From assembly GCA_047777415.1 (NCBI GenBank), contig JBKEEO010000002.1, positions 806,001-870,000 of the forward strand: a DNA stretch of 64,000 bases. Reading direction: 5' to 3'. The DNA comes from Caproicibacter sp047777415. Lineage in GTDB: Bacteria > Bacillota > Clostridia > Oscillospirales > Acutalibacteraceae. Each line of letters begins with the position of its first letter. Within the stretch, counting starts at the first letter, position 1. Shown here one piece after another: positions 33,364 through 41,663 of this stretch. The position numbers were made by a program, and so were the translations under genes. The notes below the pieces were generated by a model. It was not told the origin of the DNA, did no database searches, and was given only the letters and a program-made list of their open reading frames with translations.

Positions 33364-34149
33364 GTGATTATCATAGAAGTATTTTGGGGAATTATGATCC
33401 CGTTTTTTGGCACATCCTTAGGTGCTGCTTGCGTTTTCTTCATGCGAAAGTCGCTTCGTGATTCGGTTGAGCGGTCGCTTACAGGATTTGCTGCTGGCGT
33501 TATGGTTGCCGCTTCGATTTGGAGTTTGTTGATTCCTGCAATGGAACAGTCTGAAAGCATGGGAAAGTGGTCATTCATTCCGGCAGTTTTAGGTTTCTGT
33601 GGCGGTGTACTGTTCCTGCTTCTGCTTGATCATATCATTCCCCACCTACACCAAAACAGCGAACAGGCCGAAGGCCCGCAGAGTAAACTTCAGCGCACCA
33701 CCATGCTTGTATTAGCAGTAACTTTGCATAATATTCCCGAAGGCATGGCAGTCGGGGTTGTTTATGCCGGCTATCTAACAGGGAACTCACAGATTACAGC
33801 AATGGCAGCATTGGCACTTTCCATTGGAATTGCCATTCAAAACTTTCCAGAAGGTGCCATCATCTCGATGCCTCTCAGAGCGGAGGGTGTCCGTAAAACA
33901 CATGCATTTGCCGGAGGTGTCCTTTCCGGTATTGTGGAACCTATTGGCGCTGTGTTGACGATTCTTGCTGCGTGGCTCGTTGTACCCGCTCTTCCCTATT
34001 TGCTTAGCTTTGCGGCGGGTGCCATGATTTATGTGGTTGTGGAAGAACTGATTCCTGAGATGTCACAGGGCAAACATTCCAATATCGGCACAGTTTTTTT
34101 TGCTATTGGATTCAGTATCATGATGGCATTGGATGTAGCTTTAGGATAA
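33364..34149 (+). CDS. ZIP-family divalent metal transporter
   Basis: A 261-residue membrane protein of the ZIP/ZupT type with about eight helices. Metal-site motifs are VTLHNIPEGMAVG in helix 4 and NFPEGAIIS in helix 5. A short variable cytoplasmic loop has HQNSEQAEGPQSK with one extra His pair upstream (DHIIPHLHQN). It starts with GTG at 33364 behind GGGG. Lying 71 bases after the feo genes, it likely imports zinc, iron or manganese in the same metal response. Confidence 0.9.
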   Translation: MIIIEVFWGIMIPFFGTSLGAACVFFMRKSLRDSVERSLTGFAAGVMVAASIWSLLIPAMEQSESMGKWSFIPAVLGFCGGVLFLLLLDHIIPHLHQNSEQAEGPQSKLQRTTMLVLAVTLHNIPEGMAVGVVYAGYLTGNSQITAMAALALSIGIAIQNFPEGAIISMPLRAEGVRKTHAFAGGVLSGIVEPIGAVLTILAAWLVVPALPYLLSFAAGAMIYVVVEELIPEMSQGKHSNIGTVFFAIGFSIMMALDVALG

Positions 34150-34408
34150 AACACAAAAGATTTCTGTATAACACACGCTGAACGCAATCAGATACTCTAA
34201 TGAGAACCTTTCTCCATCCTATGGGTTACCATATAGAGAGTCGAAAAATTATTTAACGGTTTCTTGCGTGGTAAGTTATATTTGGCATTAAAAAAAGGTT
34301 ATCGAAAATTCGGCATGCTAATGCCAAAATCGGAACTAGGGAAATTCCTCACCATTTAAACTAAAATGTACCGTATAAAATTTTTTGTAGAAGATAAATA
34401 AGACTTCC

Positions 34409-34457
34409 CTTCAGACTAAAATGAGGTAAAAAACTTAAGTCTGAAAGGAAGCCTTTT
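34409..34457. repeat. 14-bp inverted repeat with T-tract in 34150-34585 gap
   Basis: CTTCCCTTCAGACT and its near-perfect complement AGTCTGAAAGGAAG face each other across about 20 bases, followed by CCTTTTTAATG. It may be a terminator of the ZIP gene or the end of a lost transposon (AGTCTGAAAG resembles the IS end at 23753). The rest of the 436-base gap holds nothing I can support. Confidence 0.4.
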
Positions 34458-34585
34458 TAATGTATAACATCAGTTGAAATGAATTTAGGTTCTGAGAAAA
34501 GCAAAAGGCTGGCAAATGGTGATGAAACGGAACAAATTTAAAATTTGTACAATATTGTGATGTCACCGAAAGAAATACATAAATA

Positions 34586-35278
34586 CTACGGTGTGCCTTC
34601 AAAGATACCATAAGCTTCTTTTATGTCTTGGATGAAAACAATACCGTTACCTGGTTTATCAATCTCCAGTTTTTCACGTATAGATGATACAATATTCTTC
34701 GATATTTCTTTGTTGGTAATAACCATAACCATTTCTTTTTCAGGTTCAATCTCCATGTTAAACAATTTGCTTGTATCATTGATTCCCGATCCTCTAGCAT
34801 TAATAATGGTTCCACCATTAGCTCCAGCAGCCTTAGCGGCTTCAATTACATCCTCAGCCTTTCCCCTATTTACAATCGTAATAATCAGCTCATACATAAA
34901 TTTATTTACCTCTGTTTCTTTTTTATAGTGATGCTCGCTTATACAACACCGTGACCCAACAACATCCAGCAAGCTGATGGTAAAAATGATTCCATGGTTT
35001 GGTTTATCAAACCGGAAATTTTTATTCAATTCATCGAAAGCATGATCTGCAGTACTCTGATCAGCTCCCATGATAATGATTTCTTTTCTTTCATCATATA
35101 AAGATAAAAAGTTTAATAAAGAACTATTAACAGTACCCCTCCCCAAAAAAATTGTGCTTCCAGGAATACCGGCTTTTTTCGCCTTTTGCAAAACACGGCC
35201 AGCCAGTCCATAATTTACAATTACGCAAATTAGCGTAAAATTGGGGAAACGATTGCAGTTAGCCACTTTTCTTTTCAT
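34586..35278 (-). CDS. Tandem PII-like signal protein
   Basis: A 230-residue protein made of two PII-like (ferredoxin-fold) domains. The first (about 12-110) contains CVIVNYGLAGRVLQKAKKAG, the second (about 128-225) IITIVNRGKAEDVIEAAKAAGANGG; both end in DKPNHGIIF or DKPGNGIVF. The duplicated motif shows internal duplication and fusion, whereas PII proteins are normally single-domain trimers. The gene overlaps the end of the DUF1538 membrane gene by 20 bases, so the two are translated together. It likely regulates that membrane protein according to a bound nucleotide or small molecule. Confidence 0.82.
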   Translation of the reverse strand: MKRKVANCNRFPNFTLICVIVNYGLAGRVLQKAKKAGIPGSTIFLGRGTVNSSLLNFLSLYDERKEIIIMGADQSTADHAFDELNKNFRFDKPNHGIIFTISLLDVVGSRCCISEHHYKKETEVNKFMYELIITIVNRGKAEDVIEAAKAAGANGGTIINARGSGINDTSKLFNMEIEPEKEMVMVITNKEISKNIVSSIREKLEIDKPGNGIVFIQDIKEAYGIFEGTP

Positions 35279-36761
35279 CTCCTCTCATTTTCAATTTCAA
35301 AGAAAATATCAATCCTAGGGTTTCTAGAGTGATAATTGGTATCATGGCAACCATTGCAATCATACCAAAGCCATCTGCCATCAAATCTGCCTCTTCTAAA
35401 GCGTTCGCAGCGCCTTGGATAAAAGATAGAATAAAAGTTACCGTCATAGGTCCTGTTGCAACACCTCCTGCATCGAAGGCAATTCCGACAAAGAGTTTCG
35501 GAATAAAGAACATTAATATTATACAAATAAGATATCCGGGTAGTAAATAATGCCATAAGTGTATTTCTGACACCAAAACTCGAATAATCGACAGTGCAAC
35601 AGCCAAGCCTACTCCAATTGCTAACGGAATCAACACCACATTTTTCTTAACATATCCACTTGTTACATCTTCAATCTGCTGCGTCAATACATGTACAGCC
35701 GGTTCCGCTAAAATAGTTACAACACCAAGGATAAAGCCGGTAATTAGTATGTAAGCCTTACTATCCAATAAAATTAAGCTTTGACCAATACTTGTTCCTA
35801 TATCAATAAAACCTGCATATACACCATTTAGAAACAAAAATAATCCTGTAAAAGCAAATACAAATCCCGTAAGAAGTTTCCTAAACTCCCTTTTTGTTAA
35901 TCTGAAAAATATTTTTTGCAGCACTAACAGTATTGCTAATAACGGCATAATGGATATAAAACTTTCTTTCAAGTTTTCCGGAATCAGTTTTATAAATGGA
36001 CTAATGATAGAAGTCGATTTGTCAATACTAGGATCTTGCACAACAGAAAACTGCTTCGTTTTAGAACATATATCCAAGATCATAACAGAGATATTCGCTC
36101 CTGTTGATGCAATGGCAATCAATCCAAAACTGTCTTTTTCAGATGCCTTGCTGTCTTTTTTTAATTTCGCGATTCCAACAGAAAGAGATAAAATAAATGG
36201 TACGGCCAGTATGCCGGTTGTTGAACCTGAAGCATCAAAGGATATTGCTAAAAATTCTTTTGAAGTAAATATGGATAATCCTAAAATAATGAAATATAAA
36301 ACAATCAGTAGTTTATACAGGGGGATATTATAGAAAATTCTCAAAAATCCTAATACCAACAACACAGCTAAGCCAATCGACACAATAACAAGCAGACTAA
36401 TGCTTTGTATTTGTCCTGAAGTGACTACCTCAACTTGATTTGCAAGAACCATTAATCCGGGCTCCGCAATTGAGATTGAAAATCCAAGCAGTAATCCTCC
36501 GATTAGTACAACCCAAAGCTTATTTGATTTGGCAAGTGATACTCCAGTTAAATATCCAAGCGGAGTGATTCCAATATCAACTCCCAATAAAAATATTGTC
36601 AAACCCAATACAACAAATATTGAACCTAAAAGAAATCGTATGATAAATGTTGTATTAATCGGTGAGATAGTAAAGTGAAGTATTAGTACTAACACCGAAA
36701 TCGGAAAAACCGACAATGATACTTCTCTTAATTTTGACACAATGACATTCAAAGGAATCAT
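35259..36761 (-). CDS. DUF1538 family membrane protein (probable transporter)
   Basis: A 500-residue protein with about 12 or more hydrophobic helices in two homologous halves: GSIFVVLGLTIFLLGVDIG and later TGFVFAFTGLFLFLNGVYAG, each followed by an AEPAV or AEPGLMVLANQVEVVTSGQI/Y segment and an SFDASGSTTG or AFDAGGVATGP segment. This inverted-or-tandem two-repeat layout is the DUF1538 pattern. Function is unproven; the family lies next to PII-like genes, which suggests a regulated transporter. The start has an AAAGGATG site. Confidence 0.85.
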   Translation of the reverse strand: MIPLNVIVSKLREVSLSVFPISVLVLILHFTISPINTTFIIRFLLGSIFVVLGLTIFLLGVDIGITPLGYLTGVSLAKSNKLWVVLIGGLLLGFSISIAEPGLMVLANQVEVVTSGQIQSISLLVIVSIGLAVLLVLGFLRIFYNIPLYKLLIVLYFIILGLSIFTSKEFLAISFDASGSTTGILAVPFILSLSVGIAKLKKDSKASEKDSFGLIAIASTGANISVMILDICSKTKQFSVVQDPSIDKSTSIISPFIKLIPENLKESFISIMPLLAILLVLQKIFFRLTKREFRKLLTGFVFAFTGLFLFLNGVYAGFIDIGTSIGQSLILLDSKAYILITGFILGVVTILAEPAVHVLTQQIEDVTSGYVKKNVVLIPLAIGVGLAVALSIIRVLVSEIHLWHYLLPGYLICIILMFFIPKLFVGIAFDAGGVATGPMTVTFILSFIQGAANALEEADLMADGFGMIAMVAMIPIITLETLGLIFSLKLKMRGDEKKSG

Positions 36762-37430
36762 CCTTTCTTTGCAACTATGATGTAAGCATTACTTACTTTT
36801 CAATTCTCTTGGATAAGTTCTTCAATTATCACATAATATTTTTTTACGGTTCATGGTAAAAAATGAATATATAGAGAAGGATGGAATAGTCATAAATATA
36901 AATTTAAAAATGGACAAATCATCCTATTTTAATAAAAATAAAGACAGGAATGGACACATCGGATAAAATTAGACTAGCAAATCAACTTTTCCCGAACGGA
37001 TGTGCTCATTCCTTTTTGATTAGTGTAACATAAAACCCAAAGTGCAGGCAATCCCTGCCATACGCTAATGTGGAAACGACCAGGCTAACCGGTATTGTAA
37101 CTAAGTATTGTAACAAAAACCGTTTTTTTACTATTGACTATTTTAAATCACTTCCCTTACCGTATTGAATAGAGCGGCTGTCAAAGTTGTGCAATCCGCA
37201 TTAATGCCTTGAGGTACTGCCAATACAACAAAGATTTGCCCAAAAGATTACTCCCGTATGAAAAAGGTCATTCAAGATACTCCTGACATTTCTCCGTAAT
37301 ATTTATACAAACGTAGAATCATATCATGAGCTAAATTGATTATTACAGTCCTGTTTGTATACGCTCAACAAATTAAATAAATAGCACTCCGTAATATTTT
37401 GTGTAAATCAGAACCTCTATTCAGCTAAGA
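36762..37430. other. Gap with decayed sequence
   Basis: About 670 bases without an intact gene. On the minus strand near 37145-37215 a short open stretch (AVPQGINADCTTLTAALF, ending NTVREVI) may be the tail of a lost gene, family unrecognised. AT-rich bases upstream of the DUF1538 gene should hold its promoter, but I cannot assign boxes with confidence. Confidence 0.35.
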
Positions 37431-37439
37431 ACTCAGGTA

Positions 37440-37935
37440 ATTTTTTTTGATTTGCATCGTAAAGCAAAAGGTTGACTTATTTTTGGTAATCCTACGAAAC
37501 TGGCGATTCAAACTCTCGACGGTATTCGTCGTATATGTCGTATATATCGATTTTCGGATTTCCGCCTGCTATACGTAAAATGTGGAGAGAATCTCCCAGT
37601 TATCTTTCCAGTTCTTTACACAGGATGGATAAAATTTTTCCCATTTTGCTTTGAAACGGCTGAGATTGTATAAGATATCATCTTCTGTTACAGCTTTGTA
37701 AACCAGCTTAAGATCCTTCATCAGTGATTTAATGTCCTTGTAACGTACATAACGGGTACTGGACCGAATCTGTTGGAGCATACAGCTTGTTTTTTCCATA
37801 ACCTAACTGTTCTTCCAATTCGCTTTTCATAACTTGCCAGAGAACATCACGGAACATATCTTTCATTGTTTCCATAACATCCGCGGTGCCGCTAAAATGT
37901 TGGCTGTTGATATACTCCCTTAAAAGTTCTGCCAT
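37440..37935 (-). pseudogene. IS256-type transposase remnant (different subfamily)
   Basis: Pieces of a transposase read on the minus strand: an N-terminal piece at 37729-37935 (MKSELEEQLGYGKNKLYA), a middle piece at 37569-37799 (YKDIKSLMKDLKLVYKAV and VKNWKDNWEILSTF) and a C-terminal piece near 37460-37570 (YTTNTVESLNRQFRRITKNK). Frames differ and the whole catalytic middle is deleted, so it is dead. It is not a relic of the four 1331-bp elements: the sequence is another IS256 branch. Confidence 0.85.
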
Positions 37936-37983
37936 ACTCTACTCATCAAACAGACTTACCTTTATTTTCTTACCCTCATTCGT

Positions 37984-38036
37984 GTCTGAAAGAAAGTCTG
38001 TGATTCAGCTTTTACACAAAATTTAATGCGGTCTTT
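37984..38036. repeat. IS end repeat, partner of 23753-23805
   Basis: Starts GTCTGAAAGAAAGTCTG and matches 23753-23805 over about 53 bases with few changes. It lies upstream of the N-terminal end of the decayed transposase at 37440-37935, so it probably is that element's terminal region. Confidence 0.6.
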
Positions 38037-38230
38037 GGAAGTCCTTTACCATTTGACAACGGTAATCATGGCCATAGCTGGCTTGATATCCACAACTGGG
38101 GCAAACGTGCGGTTTTCTCAGCGACTCAATAAAAATTTCCATTTTAAAGGTTTTCAACAAATATGCTCCGATTTTTTACTTTTTTCTTGGGGCCCATTCG
38201 TCACTATCCAACATTTATTATAGAGCCATA
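38030..38230 (-). pseudogene. ISL3-like transposase N-terminal remnant
   Basis: On the minus strand the bases encode MEIFIESLRKPHVCPSCGY followed by QASYGHDYRCQMVKDF, like the zinc-ribbon start of ISL3-type transposases. The frame then stops at the border with the repeat at 37984. Upstream pieces are out of frame. The assignment to ISL3 is from memory of the family and moderate. Confidence 0.5.
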
Positions 38231-38242
38231 AAAATCAATAAA

Positions 38243-38309
38243 TAAAAATTTCCTCAAATCTGCTTTGGCATTCACGCGTCGGGCGCAGCCTCAGCAGTTT
38301 TGAGGAAAT
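38243..38309 (-). terminator. Terminator of reductive fermentation operon
   Basis: On the minus strand ATTTCCTCAAA (38299-38309) pairs with TTTGAGGAAAT (38248-38258), followed by TTTTTAT. The loop of about 40 bases carries a smaller GC-rich stem (CTGCTGAGG). It lies 142 bases after etfA. Confidence 0.7.
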
Positions 38310-38451
38310 GGAATGAATAATGAAGCATATGTGGCATATGACTCTTCTTTAAATCGAGTCCTAAGCCTTTTTTTGAATGGATATGAAAAATTATGGATTA
38401 CTGTCGTCTGTCAATCATAACATCAAAATATGTTTTTGAAACACAATCGTA

Positions 38452-39642
38452 TCACTCTGCTTGGCTATCCAGTTCCGCTATAATGGCTGGAATCACCTTG
38501 TACAAATCTCCGACAATACCAATATCGGCTATGTCAAAAATTGGAGCATTTTCATTTGTGTTAATGGCAACAATCAAACCTGAATTTTGCATACCTGCAA
38601 CATGCTGTATAGCACCTGAAATACCGCAAGCAAAATAAATTTTGGGTTTTACGGTGGTACCGGTCTGCCCTACCTGATATGCATGGTCAATCCAACCTGC
38701 ATCAACCGCTGCCCTAGAAGATGCGATTGTTCCTCCCAATTTATCCGCAAGTTGTTTGAGAAGTTCAAACCCTTTTGCGTTTCCAAGTCCCATGCCTCCG
38801 GAAACAATAATATCTGCATCGGTCAGTGATACTGTTTCCTTCGCCGTTTTTACAACTTCCAAAACCTTTGTGCGGATATCACTTGCAGCAAGATGTACAT
38901 CCAATGGAATTAATTCGCCTTTTCGTCCCGGAGTCCTGTCCGCTTTTTCCATAACCCCTGGACGAACGGTTGACATCTGTGGCATATGATTCGGACAGAT
39001 AATGGTTGCCATGAGATTTCCGCCAAAAGCCGGACGAGTCTGCATAATCCGTTTGGTTTCCGGATTGATTTCTAACTTTGTGCAGTCTGCGGTAAGACCG
39101 GTATTGCAGCGAACGGCAAGACACGGACCCAAATCACGCCCGATATGAGTTGCTCCCAAAAGCACAATCTCTGGTTTATACGTGTCAATCGCTTCATGAA
39201 TCACTTTCGTATAAGCATCTGTTGTATACTGTTTTAATTCCGGTGCATTGGCATAATAAACTTTATCGGCACCATATTCAAAAAGCTCATCTACAAGAGA
39301 ATCGACATGATCCCCGCAAAGCACTGCACTAAGCTCACAGCCAAGCGTCGCAGCCAGCTTTTTGCCTTCTCCCAACAATTCTATGGCAACTTGCATCAGT
39401 TTTCCTTCGCGCTGTTCTGCAAATACCCATATTCCATGATATGCGCTCAAATCTTTCTTTTCTGCGCCGGTTTCAGTTTTATCGATAGCATGGAATGGAC
39501 ATACATCAACACACTGTCCGCATCCTGTGCAGGCAGGTCCAATCACAGCGATTCTGTTCTCCATTGTAATGGCTTCAAAAGGGCAGGATTTGACGCATTT
39601 TGTGCAGCCCTTACATTTATCTTTTAATACTACTACTGCCAT
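38452..39642 (-). CDS. etfA: Electron transfer flavoprotein alpha subunit with N-terminal ferredoxin domain
   Basis: A 396-residue protein. Residues about 1-60 form a two-cluster ferredoxin with CKGCTKCVKSCP and CTGCGQCVDVCP. The EtfA body follows, ending in the FAD-binding domain with SGGMGLGNAKGFELL, SSRAAVDAGW and ACGISGAIQHVAGM. This extended form occurs in Etf complexes such as those of CarE and LctC types. It accepts electrons from or gives them to acyl-CoA dehydrogenase and may bifurcate between ferredoxin and the acyl-CoA. It is the last gene of the operon, 20 bases after etfB. Confidence 0.95.
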   Translation of the reverse strand: MAVVVLKDKCKGCTKCVKSCPFEAITMENRIAVIGPACTGCGQCVDVCPFHAIDKTETGAEKKDLSAYHGIWVFAEQREGKLMQVAIELLGEGKKLAATLGCELSAVLCGDHVDSLVDELFEYGADKVYYANAPELKQYTTDAYTKVIHEAIDTYKPEIVLLGATHIGRDLGPCLAVRCNTGLTADCTKLEINPETKRIMQTRPAFGGNLMATIICPNHMPQMSTVRPGVMEKADRTPGRKGELIPLDVHLAASDIRTKVLEVVKTAKETVSLTDADIIVSGGMGLGNAKGFELLKQLADKLGGTIASSRAAVDAGWIDHAYQVGQTGTTVKPKIYFACGISGAIQHVAGMQNSGLIVAINTNENAPIFDIADIGIVGDLYKVIPAIIAELDSQAE

Positions 39643-39662
39643 GGCAATCTTAACCTCCTAAT

Positions 39663-40448
39663 TTAGATCAGATGCTTCTCGTTCAATTTCTCAACAAGAG
39701 TCTTGGCCATTTCCTCAACGGATCCGTTGAGCATCTCTCCCTTGCCCTTCTGCGGCGGTGTGAAAGAACGAAATACTTGCGTTGGGGAAGCATTCAGACC
39801 ACAATCTTTTGGATCTAGGCCAACAGCCGCATGATCCCATACTGTAATTTCTTTTTGATAAGCGTCTACAATTGCTCCAACTGACATATATCTTGGTTCA
39901 TTCAGCTCTTTGACGCAAGTAAGCAGGCAAGGTGTTTGAACCTCCAGGACTTCATAACCATCTTCGAGTTGCCTCTGGACAGTAACTTTACCTTCGTCAA
40001 TTTGAATTTTCTCAACGTATGTAACCACTGGTATTCCAAGGCGCTGTGCAACCTGCGGACCTACTTGTGCGGTATCGCCGTCAATTGCCTGCCGCCCGGC
40101 AAAAACAATGTCCACTCCACCAATCTTCTTAATCCCGGCTGCAATGGTGGTAGATGTTGCACATGTGTCTGCACCGCCAAAAGCGCGGTCACTTAGCAAA
40201 TAGGCTTCGTCCGCTCCCATTGCAAGGCATTCACGCAGCATGTAAGTAGCCTGCGGTGGGCCCATGGTAAGAACAATTACTTGTGTATCTTTATCTTTAT
40301 CCTTAATTCTCAGTGCCGCCTCCAGTGCGCTGGCATCATCTGGATTTAAAATACTGGGAACGCCTTCACGAATCAATGTTCCTTTCACCGGATCGATTTT
40401 CACTTCATTGGTATCCGGAACTTGTTTAACGCATACTAATATTTTCAT
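39663..40448 (-). CDS. etfB: Electron transfer flavoprotein beta subunit
   Basis: A 261-residue EtfB that binds the second flavin and, in bifurcating complexes, NADH. It starts MKILVCVKQVPDTNEVKIDP and has the family loops GPPQATYMLRECLAMGADEA and FAGRQAIDGDTAQVGPQVA. Start 40448 has a GGGAGG site; a slightly longer reading adds six unlikely residues. It sits between the acyl-CoA dehydrogenase and etfA genes, 17 bases from the former. Confidence 0.95.
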   Translation of the reverse strand: MKILVCVKQVPDTNEVKIDPVKGTLIREGVPSILNPDDASALEAALRIKDKDKDTQVIVLTMGPPQATYMLRECLAMGADEAYLLSDRAFGGADTCATSTTIAAGIKKIGGVDIVFAGRQAIDGDTAQVGPQVAQRLGIPVVTYVEKIQIDEGKVTVQRQLEDGYEVLEVQTPCLLTCVKELNEPRYMSVGAIVDAYQKEITVWDHAAVGLDPKDCGLNASPTQVFRSFTPPQKGKGEMLNGSVEEMAKTLVEKLNEKHLI

Positions 40449-40465
40449 GTTATTTGATCCTCCCA

Positions 40466-41614
40466 TTACTTCTTCAGAAGTTTTTTGCTGATAACGATCT
40501 GCTGAACCTGGCTGCTCCCTTCGTAAATGGTAAACACACGGCAGTCACGGTACATCCGCTCCACTTTATAATCTTTAATAAAGCCGTATCCGCCATGTAT
40601 CTGAACAGCTTTTCCGGCAATTTCATTGCAGATTTCAGTCGCGTAATATTTTGCCATAGAAGCAACGAGTGTGGCATCTTGCTTGGTATCCATCAGGTAA
40701 GCAGCTTTATAGGTCAACTGTTTTGCGGCTTCCAATTTTGTTGCCATATCAGCAATCATGAAGCTAATCGCTTGAAAGTCCCCGATTCTTCTTCCAAACT
40801 GCTTTCTTTCTTTTGCATAGCTGATTGCTTCATCGAGACATCCTTGCGCAACACCAATTCCTTGTGCGGCAACACCCAATCGTCCGGTATTAAGGGTCTT
40901 CATGGCAATCTTAAAGCCATCGCCTTCTTCACCAAGACGGTCACATTCCGGTACAATTACGTTTTCCAAAATAATATCCGATGTAGCACATCCGATAATA
41001 CCCATCTTATTTTCCGGTTTACCGCAACTTACACCGGGTGCCTTCATATCAACCACGAACGCGGAAATACCACGGTTGCCCTTTGTCATGTCGGTTTTTG
41101 CAAAGACAACTGCATAATCCGCAAGCGGAGCCATTGTAATGAAGCATTTACGGCCGTTAAGCACATAATGGTCTCCTTCTTTAACCGCTGTTGTGACCAT
41201 TCCGCTGGCATCTGAACCAGCGCCCGGCTCAGTTAAAGCGAATGCTATTTTCTTTTTGCCAGTAACTACCGGTGTTAAATATTTTGCCTTTTGTTCATCA
41301 TTGCCCGCAAGAAGCAGTGGTCCGCCGGACAAAGAATTCGGGCTGGATACATAAATACTTGCAATTGCGGAAACTCTGGCGATTTCTTCCATGACCAACA
41401 CATAAGAACGAGCATCCGCACCTTGGCCACCCAACTCTTTGGGAATCTTGATTCCAAAAAAACCTGCTGCGGCCATTTTATTAAACAGCTCTTCCGGAAA
41501 CTCTGCTGTTTCCTCGATTTTGTCCAATACATCTTTCGTTAGCTCTTTTTCGGCAAAATCACGAGCTAGTTTTCTAATCAACTCATGTTGCTCTGTAAAA
41601 TACGCATCTGCCAT
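40466..41614 (-). CDS. Acyl-CoA dehydrogenase (enoyl-CoA reductase of the pathway)
   Basis: A 382-residue FAD enzyme of the short-chain acyl-CoA dehydrogenase family. It shows FALTEPGAGSDASGM, YVLNGRKCFITMA, the FAD contacts RKQFGRRIGDFQ and QIHGGYGFIKDYKVERMYRD, and the catalytic Glu in IYEGSSQVQ at about residue 365. Together with the Etf encoded next, it should reduce the 2-enoyl-CoA produced by the dehydratase. It is 49 bases downstream of the acyl-CoA ligase. The name acdB would follow the leucine pathway of other clostridia, but the substrate is not known. Confidence 0.94.
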   Translation of the reverse strand: MADAYFTEQHELIRKLARDFAEKELTKDVLDKIEETAEFPEELFNKMAAAGFFGIKIPKELGGQGADARSYVLVMEEIARVSAIASIYVSSPNSLSGGPLLLAGNDEQKAKYLTPVVTGKKKIAFALTEPGAGSDASGMVTTAVKEGDHYVLNGRKCFITMAPLADYAVVFAKTDMTKGNRGISAFVVDMKAPGVSCGKPENKMGIIGCATSDIILENVIVPECDRLGEEGDGFKIAMKTLNTGRLGVAAQGIGVAQGCLDEAISYAKERKQFGRRIGDFQAISFMIADMATKLEAAKQLTYKAAYLMDTKQDATLVASMAKYYATEICNEIAGKAVQIHGGYGFIKDYKVERMYRDCRVFTIYEGSSQVQQIVISKKLLKK

Positions 41615-41663
41615 TTTCTTTCCTCCTAAACATTAAAGTAAACTTAGGGTAGCACTACCTGTT

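Noticed and set aside
40454..41215. 253-codon frame opposite the acyl-CoA dehydrogenase gene
   Set aside because: It is the antisense shadow of a strongly conserved gene.
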